Assembly (NCBI RefSeq): GCF_016862215.1
Contig: NZ_BOMN01000102.1
Span: 1-64,000 of the forward strand
Length of the DNA stretch: 64,000 nt
Origin: Winogradskya humida
GTDB lineage: Bacteria > Actinomycetota > Actinomycetes > Mycobacteriales > Micromonosporaceae
Direction: 5' to 3'
The position numbers were made by a program, and so were the translations under genes. Shown here one piece after another: positions 34,913 to 42,126 of the stretch; the first letter of the stretch is position 1, and the number at the start of each line of letters is the position of its first letter. The notes beneath the pieces were generated by a model. It made no database searches, had not been told where the DNA came from, and was given only the letters and a program-made list of their open reading frames with translations.

Positions 34913-35056
34913 TGTCATAACGCACCCGCCCAGCAATCATCGCCGTCCCGGAACCCGCCCACCACTGCATTCCGGCTACCCGATTACTCGCCATCTGCTA
35001 TTCGCATTCCTATGATCTATCTCAACCTCACAACGGCACGCTCACCCCTTCCGATC

Positions 35057-35446
35057 ATGCCGTTGTCCGAGAAGTATCAAGGAATGCAATACACGCAGCT
35101 GGAAATTTTCACGACAGTCGAATTAGGTTGGCTACGCGACCCCACCAAGCGCCGAAATCACTCCACGGCAACCGAAGTGTTCCGGCGTGAACACCGGGTC
35201 CGGCGCGCTTTCGGGAAAGCACTGGGCCACACCGCCCGGCTGCGACGCGACTCTCCTGAGACGCGAACACCGGACGGCAAGGTCATGTGGATCGAGGCGG
35301 CACGTGCACTGTTCCGTGCAGCAAACACCACGCAGGCATGCGCCGACGCCGCAGCTGAGCGTGACCGCAGGCGCGCAGCGGGCGAACTGTTCGACTGGAC
35401 CCGTTTCACCAGCCGCTGGCAGGTGACCCACACCGCCGTCTGCTGA
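35057..35446 (+). CDS. hypothetical protein in a low-GC accessory stretch
   Basis: A 129-residue product from ATG 35057; the same frame is open from 34910, inside the repeat element, and a further ATG lies at 35084. None has a good ribosome binding site. From about residue 15 the codon bias is coding-like (IFTTVELGWLRDPTKR, FRREHRVRRAFGKALG, MWIEAARALFRAANTT, ELFDWTRFTSRWQV). It is basic and helical, with no membrane segment. I do not recognise it. The region is AT-richer than its surroundings. Confidence 0.45.
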   Translation: MPLSEKYQGMQYTQLEIFTTVELGWLRDPTKRRNHSTATEVFRREHRVRRAFGKALGHTARLRRDSPETRTPDGKVMWIEAARALFRAANTTQACADAAAERDRRRAAGELFDWTRFTSRWQVTHTAVC

Positions 35447-35946
35447 CCCGGCCCCGCTTCGACAAGCTGATGGCCGCCGAGCTCGGCACCGGACCTTCTC
35501 CAGGCAACACACCGATGACGCCGCGCATTCACCCCGGACTCTGCTCGGGGACCGACCCCCTCAGACGAAGCGGCCGGCGTCCTGAGCAGTACCAGGAACG
35601 TACCGGGGGCCCGATTGCCGGTCGTGAGTTTGCCGACGGTTATTGGCTGACCCGGTGTAACGGCTGCGTCGATCGAGGACATCCAGAAGGCCCAACCTCG
35701 CCGCGATCCGCGCGCCAAGCAACCTCACGACGAAGCGAGCGGCCGGCGCACGGACATGCCGACGCGAGGGGGGTGACCTTGAGCACCTGATCAGTGCCGC
35801 AGCTTCCGGGCTCTACCGGAAAAGCGGGTGTAAAAGTCCCGCCGTGGCCATCGAAATCGATTATTGATAGCACGAGGCGTATTCAGCAAGGGTCTGGGAA
35901 TCCACAGCAGAGCCAGGAAGTAGAAGACGGCTCGCTCTTCGGTAGG
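35447..35946. other. poorly coding stretch, possible gene remnants
   Basis: About 500 bases with no ORF that combines start, ribosome binding site and codon bias. Just after the preceding stop, one frame reads LLTRPRFDKLMAAELGTG (35448-35505) with strong GC3 bias and then fades, as if the preceding gene had been frameshifted or fused to a fragment. Other readings are short and unremarkable. Confidence 0.4.
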
Positions 35947-36352
35947 ATGGAGTTACCACACAACATCTTACGAAAAGCGAACCGCCGAACATGTATCACC
36001 CTGGCCTGGATCTCTGACGCGATCAACGGAGCACGCCACGACACGTACGCGTTAAAACATTCCGGAGTTCTGGTCACGATGGACCCCAGCCTGTGGATCG
36101 GCGATGAGGGCCACATCGGAAACGAAATGCTCACCCCGATCAGAAAACCCGCCCACCGGGCCGCCCGTTCTGGTCACGAACATCGCCAAGTCCGGTGGTC
36201 CGGACCGCCGGTTCAAGAACAACAGGCAATTGCCGGTCGTGGTGTACGGTCGCCTGACCCTCACCGGTCCGCAGGGGCTTTTCATGGTCTGGGACTTCTC
36301 GCGCGCCGATGTCGCCGCGTCGCTCGCCGAATCGCTCAACCGGATGCGCTGA
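35947..36352 (+). pseudogene. possible frameshifted hypothetical gene
   Basis: From ATG 35947 one frame reads MELPHNILRKANRRTC and later SGVLVTMDPSLWIGDEG with coding-like codon use. Near 36145-36155 this bias moves by one base to a second frame that reads PTGPPVLVTNIAKSGG, LPVVVYGRLTLTGPQG and VWDFSRADVAASLAESLNRM to a stop at 36352. Joined, they would give about 135 residues. A 12-base repeat, TTCTGGTCACGA, occurs on both sides of the junction. The family is unknown. It is convergent with mraY. Confidence 0.35.
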
Positions 36353-36368
36353 CGCGGCTCGCGTGGCG

Positions 36369-37472
36369 CTACCCCACGGTGGCCAGGAAGTCGGAGTAGA
36401 AGAGGCCCAGGCCGACCGCTACGCAGACGCCGGAGATGATCCAGAAGCGGATCACGATGTTGACCTCACTCCAGCCTGCCAGTTCGAAGTGGTGGTGGAG
36501 CGGGACCATGCGGAAGACGCGTTTGCCGGTGGTCTTGAAGGAGACGATCTGGATGATCCAGGTCACCGTGATGATGACGAAGAGGCCGCCGATCAGGATC
36601 GAGAGCAGCGTGGTGCGGGTGGCGATCGCGAGGCCGCCGATCAGGGCGCCGAGTCCGAGCGCGCCCACGTCGCCCATGAAGATCCGGGCCGGGGATGTGT
36701 TCCACCACAGGAAGCCGACGCAGGCGCAGGCTGCCGCTGCCGCGATCATGGCGATCTCGAGGGGGTCGCGGACCTGGTAGCAGTAGTCGGTCGCGCGGGC
36801 GTAGGTCTCGTCGGCGCACCAGTGCCTGTACTGCCAGTAGCCGATCAGGGCGTACGCGCCGAGGACCAGGGTCGACACGCCGGTGGCCAGGCCGTCGAGG
36901 CCGTCGGTGAGGTTCACGCCGTTCGACATGGCGGTGATCACGAAGACGAAGACCATCACCGAGCCGACCTTGCCGACGTCGAGCCAGCTGATGTCCTGGA
37001 TGAACGAGATGTGCTCGCTGGCCACGGTCTGGCCGTTGGTGCTCGTCACGTAGAGGGCGGCGATGCCGAAGCCGGTGGCGACGATCGCCTGGCCGAGCAG
37101 TTTGCCCTTGGCGGACAGGCCGTCGGAGTTGCGTTTGCGGACCTTGAGGAGGTCGTCGACGAAGCCGATCGCTCCGCAGAAGACGAACAGGCCGAGCAGG
37201 ACGACGGCCGTCATGGTCGGCTGCTCCTGCGCGATCTGCCGCTCGGGCAGCGTGGTCAGCGCCAGGTGCCCGGCGACATAGGCGAGCAGGGTCGCCACGA
37301 TGAACACGACACCACCCATCGGAGGGGTGCCCTTCTTGCCCTCGTTCGAGGCGAGGCCGAGGGACCGGATCGGCTGCCCGGCCTTGAGCGCGCCGAAGAC
37401 CCGGATCGCCACCGGCGTCAGGAACAGCGAGACGATGAACGCGACCCCCGCCGCGACGATGACCGCCCTCAC
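36369..37472 (-). CDS. mraY: phospho-N-acetylmuramoyl-pentapeptide transferase
   Basis: A 367-residue polytopic membrane enzyme that moves phospho-MurNAc-pentapeptide onto undecaprenyl phosphate to make lipid I. Motifs: GKKGTPPMGGVVF, FVDDLLKVRKRNSDGLSAKGK (in two parts), NGVNLTDGLDGLATG, IFMGDVGALGLGA and VPLHHHFELAGW. The catalytic Asp motifs and HHH are intact; in FMGDVGAL an alanine stands where many relatives have serine. GTG 37472 has GGAGG seven bases upstream. It is not flanked by murF, murD or ftsW as in the usual dcw cluster, so it may be a second copy. Confidence 0.93.
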   Translation of the reverse strand: MRAVIVAAGVAFIVSLFLTPVAIRVFGALKAGQPIRSLGLASNEGKKGTPPMGGVVFIVATLLAYVAGHLALTTLPERQIAQEQPTMTAVVLLGLFVFCGAIGFVDDLLKVRKRNSDGLSAKGKLLGQAIVATGFGIAALYVTSTNGQTVASEHISFIQDISWLDVGKVGSVMVFVFVITAMSNGVNLTDGLDGLATGVSTLVLGAYALIGYWQYRHWCADETYARATDYCYQVRDPLEIAMIAAAAACACVGFLWWNTSPARIFMGDVGALGLGALIGGLAIATRTTLLSILIGGLFVIITVTWIIQIVSFKTTGKRVFRMVPLHHHFELAGWSEVNIVIRFWIISGVCVAVGLGLFYSDFLATVG

Positions 37473-37560
37473 GAGCAGGCCTCCACACGGTAATGCGCGC
37501 CGGACAGGTCAGCATCAACGATCATGAGGCACGATCTTGCCATCCGGCGGGTTCCCACCG

Positions 37561-38034
37561 TCAGGGGGCGGGGGTGCGGGGCGGGACCGGGGTGGAGACC
37601 ACGAAGGAGCTGTGGGTCTGGCCGTGGAGGAGGAACTGGTCGAGGACCGATTCCAGGTTCTCGATGGCCGGGACGTGGACCTTGAGGAGGAAGCAGTCCT
37701 CGCCGGAGATGCGGTGGCATTCGCTGACCTGCGGGGTCCGGGCGGCCAGTTCGGCGATCCTGGTGAGCTGGCCCGGGCCGGGGCGGATGCGGACCCAGAC
37801 GGCGACGGGGAGGCCGAGCGCGGCGGGGTCGATGTCGAGGCGGTAACCGCGGATGACGCCGGTCTCCTCGAGCCGGGCGAGGCGTTCGCGGACGGCGGGG
37901 GCGGACATCCCCACCCGGCGGGCGAGCTCGGCGGCGGTGGCGCGGGGGTCGGCGCTGAGCTCGGTGAGCAGGCGGGTGTTGGTCTCGTCGAGAAGAGGAA
38001 TGCCGTTCGCCGTTCTGGTTTCTCGTAAGGTCAT
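37561..38034 (-). CDS. Lrp/AsnC-family transcriptional regulator
   Basis: A 157-residue regulator from ATG 38034. The winged helix-turn-helix covers about residues 15-65 (LDETNTRLLTELSADPRATA, AELARRVGMSAPAVRERLARL, GVIRGYRLDIDPAALG), and the C-terminal RAM ligand domain follows (VSECHRISGEDCFLLKVHV). GGGAG lies nine bases upstream. It is divergent from an EamA-family exporter with 64 bases between starts, the usual arrangement for amino-acid-responsive export, so it probably regulates that gene. Confidence 0.92.
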   Translation of the reverse strand: MTLRETRTANGIPLLDETNTRLLTELSADPRATAAELARRVGMSAPAVRERLARLEETGVIRGYRLDIDPAALGLPVAVWVRIRPGPGQLTRIAELAARTPQVSECHRISGEDCFLLKVHVPAIENLESVLDQFLLHGQTHSSFVVSTPVPPRTPAP

Positions 38035-38086
38035 ATTTCCGCGCTCCCACCTTCGAATGTCTCTGGTGCAACGCTGCCGGCCTTTC

Positions 38087-38092
38087 GACAAT
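38087..38092 (+). promoter_or_regulatory. possible -10 box of a leaderless promoter (EamA transporter)
   Basis: GACAAT followed by six bases and ATG 38099; no Shine-Dalgarno sequence. Confidence 0.35.
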
Positions 38093-38098
38093 AGACGC

Positions 38099-39022
38099 AT
38101 GGCGATAATTGCTCAGCGGTTGCCGCCGCACGTGTATTTCGTGGTGAGCGCGGTGTTCCATTATCTCGGCCCGGCGTTGGCCGTCCTGTTGTTCGCCCGC
38201 GTCGACGTGCTCGGGGTGGCGTGGCTGCGCATCGCGAGCGCCGCGCTGGTGTTCGTATTGTGGCGCCGGCCGTGGCGGTTGTGGGGACAGCTCGACCGCC
38301 CCGGGCGGTGGCTGCTGATCCGGTGGGCGGCCGTGCTCGCGGTCATGAACAGCGTGTTCTACCTGGCCATCGACCGCCTTCCCCTGGGTACGGTCGCCGC
38401 GATCGAATTCCTCCCGGTCATCGCCCTCGCCGCCCTGGCCGCCCGGACCCGCCGCAACACCCTCGCCCTGGTCGTCGCGGTGGCAGGGGTCTACCTGCTC
38501 ACCGACGTACGCCTGGTCGCCGAGCCGCTGGGTCTCGCCTTCGCCGCCGCCAACGCCGTACTGTTCGCGCTCTACATCGTGCTCGGGCACCGCGTCGCGC
38601 GCAGCCCGCAGATGTCCGGCATCGACGGTCTCGGGCTCTCGATGCTGATCGCCGCGGTCATCGCCCTGCCCGTCGGAGCCTGGCAGGCGGTACCCGCCTT
38701 CCTCGACCCGGTCGCGCTGGCCGCTGCCGCCGGGGTGGGCATCTGCTCCTCCGTCATCCCGTACGTCAGCGACCAGCTCGCCATGGCCCGGCTCCCCCGC
38801 GCCACCTACTCCCTGATGGTCTCCCTGCTCCCGGCGACAGCCACCGTCGTCGGCATCATCGTCCTGACCCAGATCCCGGCCCTCGCGGAGACGATCGGTG
38901 TCGTCCTGGTCGTCGCCGGCGTGGCACTCCATCAGGAGAAGCAGGAGCACACACCGTCAGATCGTTCGGATCAAATGCCTGGCGAGGAAGCGGACCGCGC
39001 TGTCCGCCTCGAACCGGGGTAG
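38099..39022 (+). CDS. EamA/RhtA-like amino-acid or metabolite exporter
   Basis: A 307-residue membrane protein with ten hydrophobic helices in two repeated halves, as in the drug/metabolite transporter superfamily. Typical sequences are FHYLGPALAVLLFARVDVLG near the start, GTVAAIEFLPVIALAALAAR, and in the second half SVIPYVSDQLAMARLPRATY followed by SLMVSLLPATATVVG. This resembles RhtA-type threonine/homoserine exporters. The C-terminal 25 residues are charged. The neighbouring Lrp-type regulator supports amino acid export. The end overlaps the convergent hydrolase by 66 bp. Confidence 0.9.
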   Translation: MAIIAQRLPPHVYFVVSAVFHYLGPALAVLLFARVDVLGVAWLRIASAALVFVLWRRPWRLWGQLDRPGRWLLIRWAAVLAVMNSVFYLAIDRLPLGTVAAIEFLPVIALAALAARTRRNTLALVVAVAGVYLLTDVRLVAEPLGLAFAAANAVLFALYIVLGHRVARSPQMSGIDGLGLSMLIAAVIALPVGAWQAVPAFLDPVALAAAAGVGICSSVIPYVSDQLAMARLPRATYSLMVSLLPATATVVGIIVLTQIPALAETIGVVLVVAGVALHQEKQEHTPSDRSDQMPGEEADRAVRLEPG

Positions 39023-39703
39023 GTCCTTGTGCCTGCCCGCGTTGGCGTGCAACGTTTTCTCCGTAGAGGCGAAAGCGTCGAACAACGCCAGACCAGCCGA
39101 CCGCGGAATGTGCTCGTCGTCCCACTGCAGGTCGAATTCGACCGGCACGGTGATCAGCTTCGCCTTCTCGGCCAGGGCGTCGGGCCAGTGCTGACCGAAG
39201 ACCGCGGCGACAATTCTGGGTTCAACCGCCACCAGGGGTACGCCGATAGCAGTGCCCATGTTCAGCCCGAAGTACCCGACCGGCCCGTAATCGCCGAATG
39301 CCAGCAGAGCGTCCAAGGTCATCTGCCATTCAGGCACCGCCAGTGAAGCGAGGTAGGCGTTGTAGCGGACGACGATCGGGCCCTCAGGCTCGCCCGCTGC
39401 CCTTGCCCGGAACAGTTCGGCGATCTCTTTCTCGTCGTGTGCCGTCCGCGGCCGGTCACCGTGACCGGGGGCGTCGATGACGGCGACGTGGAAACCGAAG
39501 CCGGCCACGAGGAGCTGGGCCCGGCCGGTCATCGACGGGTGCTTGCTGTGGGTGCCGCCGCCGTGGCCCATCAGAACCAACGGTGTGTGATCGACCGTGG
39601 TGACAGCAGGCGACCAGAGCACGCCGGGGACGTCACCCACAGTGAAGTCGCGGGACAGCATGCCGGTGGCGGTGGACTCGGCGGTGAATTGCAAAGAATG
39701 CAC
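38957..39703 (-). CDS. alpha/beta hydrolase with substituted nucleophile
   Basis: A 248-residue protein from GTG 39703 with GAAAGG upstream; a longer in-frame reading lacks a ribosome binding site. The fold is clear: PLVLMGHGGGTHSKHPSM (oxyanion strand), VAVIDAPGHGDR, and VEFDLQWDDEHIPR with the acid region, followed by NAGRHKDL with the histidine. At the nucleophile elbow it reads GYFGLNMGTAIG, so the expected serine or cysteine is asparagine (AAC). It may be inactive as an esterase, have another role, or carry a single-base change. The substrate is unknown. Confidence 0.82.
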   Translation of the reverse strand: MHSLQFTAESTATGMLSRDFTVGDVPGVLWSPAVTTVDHTPLVLMGHGGGTHSKHPSMTGRAQLLVAGFGFHVAVIDAPGHGDRPRTAHDEKEIAELFRARAAGEPEGPIVVRYNAYLASLAVPEWQMTLDALLAFGDYGPVGYFGLNMGTAIGVPLVAVEPRIVAAVFGQHWPDALAEKAKLITVPVEFDLQWDDEHIPRSAGLALFDAFASTEKTLHANAGRHKDLPRFEADSAVRFLARHLIRTI

Positions 39704-39855
39704 GGGTGTTGCCTTTCGGGAGTGCCCATTTGTCGGGGCGCTCCCGGCGACACCTACGTCGGTCGCCCGGCCGTGACGGCAGGGAGGAGCGCCCACTTCG
39801 CATTACCGGTCATGGGTCTCACCTCCTCAGGTGTTGTCACGGACACCGCACGTTA

Positions 39856-40353
39856 TCACTCCAGCTGGGCGAGGTAACGCTCGGCGACACGCTGCTGCCG
39901 GCGCTCGGTGCGGATCGAGAGCCAGGCCACGAGCGGCCAGAACACGATGCCGAACCAGCCCCACGGCGTCACCGTGATCGCCACGTAGACCGACAACACC
40001 AGGAAGAACCCGAAGGCGAGGATCAGGTGCACGGGTCGCATCCTCGGCGTGGCCCACCCGGTCGCTATCCGCGTCGCAGCGGCACCGAGCCGGGAATCCT
40101 CCGGCGGCCGCGCTGCCCGGACGGCCTCGACCGCGGCCGTGCGCTCGGGTTCGCTCAGATCACCGAACAGGCGCCGCTCCTGCGACCGGGCCAGCCCCCA
40201 CATCGCAAGACCGAAAGCCAGGCCACCGACCAGGAACACCACACCCTGCAGCACCGTACGCGGCCCGTCCGCCACGAACACGTACATGAACCCGCCCCAC
40301 AACAGTCCCGCGATCAGGGAACGCACCCACAGCGGCCATCTCAACGGATTCAT
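39856..40353 (-). CDS. hypothetical membrane protein with two helix pairs
   Basis: A 165-residue protein from ATG 40353, with AGGGAACC directly upstream. Hydrophobic segments are SLIAGLLWGGFMYVFV, GVVFLVGGLAFGLAMWGLA and LILAFGFFLVLSVYVAIT with GIVFWPLVAWLS; the central loop and C-terminus are charged (RRQQRVAERYLAQLE). I do not recognise the family. Its ATG overlaps the last stop of the broken MBL-fold gene as ATGA, so it belongs to that operon. Confidence 0.7.
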   Translation of the reverse strand: MNPLRWPLWVRSLIAGLLWGGFMYVFVADGPRTVLQGVVFLVGGLAFGLAMWGLARSQERRLFGDLSEPERTAAVEAVRAARPPEDSRLGAAATRIATGWATPRMRPVHLILAFGFFLVLSVYVAITVTPWGWFGIVFWPLVAWLSIRTERRQQRVAERYLAQLE

Positions 40354-41073
40354 GGTTCCCTGGTGTCCACAGAGGCCCGTCGCCAAACCGAGGCATATCC
40401 ACGACGCACCGCGACCAGCGACGCCTCGGCCCCGAAGGGCGAGCGGGCCGCCACGTCCAGGACGCCGGCGCCGTCGGCGTGACCCTCGCGGATCAGCCGT
40501 TCCAGCTCGCCGAGCTGCTCGTGCTGCGCGTGCACGAACGCGCTGCTCCACCAGGTCACCGGCGAGCGTCACCCCGGCGTCGGGCACGTGGACCACCAGG
40601 TCACCCCCGGTGTGCCCGCGCCCGAGATGGTGCAGCGCCACGGCACGCCCGGCCACGTCGACGGTCGCGCGGGCACCCACGAGCCGATCGGGCACCCGTA
40701 CGGTGACCTCGGCAAGCCCGGCCGCCAGCTCCGGATCGCCCGGCAGCCACCGCTCGTACAGGTCGTGGGGCAGGCTCCCCGCACGTTCGCGCAACTCCCG
40801 CGCGGCGTCCTCGTGCGCCCAGATCGGCACGCCGGGCCCGGCCAGCGTCGCGTTGCCGAAACAGTGATCGAAGTGATGGTGCGTGTTCACGATGGTCAAC
40901 GGATCGCGGGTGATCCCGCGGATCGCATCGGCCAGCTCGCCGGCCTGCGCCGCGGTGGACAGCGTGTCGACGACCAGCGCCGCGCCGGGCGAGGTCACCA
41001 GCGTGACGTTGACGTCCAGCACCGGGTACCGCATGACGTACACGCGGTCGGCGATCTCCCGGAAGCCGGTCAC
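40350..41073 (-). pseudogene. MBL-fold metallohydrolase with internal deletion and frameshift
   Basis: The N-terminal two thirds are intact from GTG 41073: FREIADRVYVMRYPVLDVN, the metal motif VNTHHHFDHCFGN, HLGRGHTGGDLVVHV and VTLAGDLVEQ. At about 40540 the family sequence breaks. The remaining C-terminal helix, FVHAQHEQLGELERLIREG and VRRGYASVWRRA, is in another frame and ends at 40350. Roughly 40-50 residues that should carry the last metal-binding histidine (the VPGHG region) are missing. In the present sequence the frame runs on into the downstream membrane protein. The enzyme is probably non-functional. Confidence 0.75.
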
Positions 41074-41222
41074 GAGTCGATGCGGCGTCGCTCGGCGTCG
41101 CGGAGCTCCCGGTAGTGCTCAGCCCTGTGCCGGTCGCCGGTCTTCTCCGCGGCTTCGACAGCTGCCGAGCCGGCCAGGAGGAACAGCTTCTCCAGGTCCA
41201 GGTCCCGCCGGGCGGCTTCCAT
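41070..41222 (-). CDS. 50-residue hypothetical protein
   Basis: A short, charged, helical protein (MEAARRDLDLEKLFLLAG, then AAEKTGDRHRAEHYRELR) with strong GC3 bias. Its stop overlaps the GTG start of the MBL-fold gene as GTGA, so it is translationally coupled and heads that operon. The family is unknown; the start could also be a GTG three bases upstream. It is divergent from the DinB gene. Confidence 0.6.
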   Translation of the reverse strand: MEAARRDLDLEKLFLLAGSAAVEAAEKTGDRHRAEHYRELRDAERRRIDS

Positions 41223-41275
41223 CACCCGCCCAAGATCTCATCATCGGTGTTGTCGTGTCACGCCCATAAGTGCTT

Positions 41276-41281
41276 TAGCCT
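41276..41281 (+). promoter_or_regulatory. -10 box of a probable leaderless promoter (DinB-like gene)
   Basis: TAGCCT followed by six bases and ATG 41288; there is no ribosome binding site. Confidence 0.5.
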
Positions 41282-41287
41282 CGGACA

Positions 41288-41893
41288 ATGGTTTCCTACG
41301 ATCCCAAGGCTGACCTGCTCGAATATCTGCAGGACGCGCGCAGCGCGCTGGTCTGGAAGCTCGACGGCCTCTCCGAGTACGACGTGCGGCGCCCGCTGAC
41401 CCCGACCGGCACCAATCTGCTCGGCCTGGTGAAGCATCTCGCCGCGATCGAGGCGGGCTATCTCGGTGCCACGTTCGGGCGCCCGTTTCCCGCCACGATG
41501 CCGTGGGCCGATGTGGAAGCCGAGGTCAACGCGGACATGTGGGCCACCGCTGACGAACCGCGGGCGATGATCGTCGAGCTGTACCGCGAGGTGTGGGCGC
41601 ATTCCGACGCCACCGTGGCCGCCCTGAGCCTCGACGCCGCGGGGCAGGTGCCGTGGTGGCCGGCCGAGCGGCACGACGTCACGCTGCATCAGATCCTGAT
41701 CCGGATGATCGCCGAGACGCACCGGCACGCGGGGCACGCCGACATCGTCCGGGAGCTGATCGACGGGGCGAAAGGCGCGCAGGACACCAAGCTCAGCCTG
41801 CCGACCGGTGATCCGGTGTGGTGGGCCGAATACCGGGAGCGGCTGGAGCAGACAGCCCGGCTGTTCCGAGAGCCCAGTCCGTCAGCGGAGTGA
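41288..41893 (+). CDS. DinB/DUF664-family protein
   Basis: A 201-residue four-helix-bundle protein. Helix 1 is ADLLEYLQDARSALVWKLDG, followed by GTNLLGLVKHLAAIEAGYLG (His of the metal site in LVKHLA) and, in the last helix, RMIAETHRHAGHADIVREL with two further histidines. The three histidines match the metal-binding pattern of DinB-like proteins, which include mycothiol-dependent enzymes; the actual reaction here is unknown. Probably leaderless. Confidence 0.88.
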   Translation: MVSYDPKADLLEYLQDARSALVWKLDGLSEYDVRRPLTPTGTNLLGLVKHLAAIEAGYLGATFGRPFPATMPWADVEAEVNADMWATADEPRAMIVELYREVWAHSDATVAALSLDAAGQVPWWPAERHDVTLHQILIRMIAETHRHAGHADIVRELIDGAKGAQDTKLSLPTGDPVWWAEYRERLEQTARLFREPSPSAE

Positions 41894-42015
41894 CAGCCAC
41901 CAGGAACGACTCGACGAGCGGGGTCAGGGTGAGGATGCGGTGGCTGATCCCCTCCACGCCGCGGTGGAGCTCGTTGAAGTGGCACGGGCCGGGCTGCGCG
42001 GCGCTGGATGAACCC
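41890..42015 (-). pseudogene. remnant of an HxlR-family regulator
   Basis: On the minus strand one frame reads CHFNELHRGVEGISHRILTL followed by TPLVE and then VTPLTDWALG. This matches the recognition helix and tail of HxlR regulators (F.EL.R.I.GIS.R.LT...LE ... LTPLG), but the middle wing and the N-terminal helix are missing and there is no start codon with a ribosome binding site. It is most likely a decayed copy, wedged between the DinB-like and LAL genes. Confidence 0.45.
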
Positions 42016-42114
42016 GCCGAGGCGGGCACATCGCGCGGCTGACCGGCAGATCTGGCACGTTCCTGCGCGAATTCCTGGCCGGTCGGACCGGCCTCTGGAG
42101 CTGACCCACGGCAT

Positions 42115-42120
42115 TAGTAT
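42115..42120 (+). promoter_or_regulatory. -10 box of a probable leaderless promoter (LAL regulator)
   Basis: TAGTAT followed by six bases and ATG 42127; there is no Shine-Dalgarno sequence. Confidence 0.6.
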
Positions 42121-42126
42121 CAGCCG

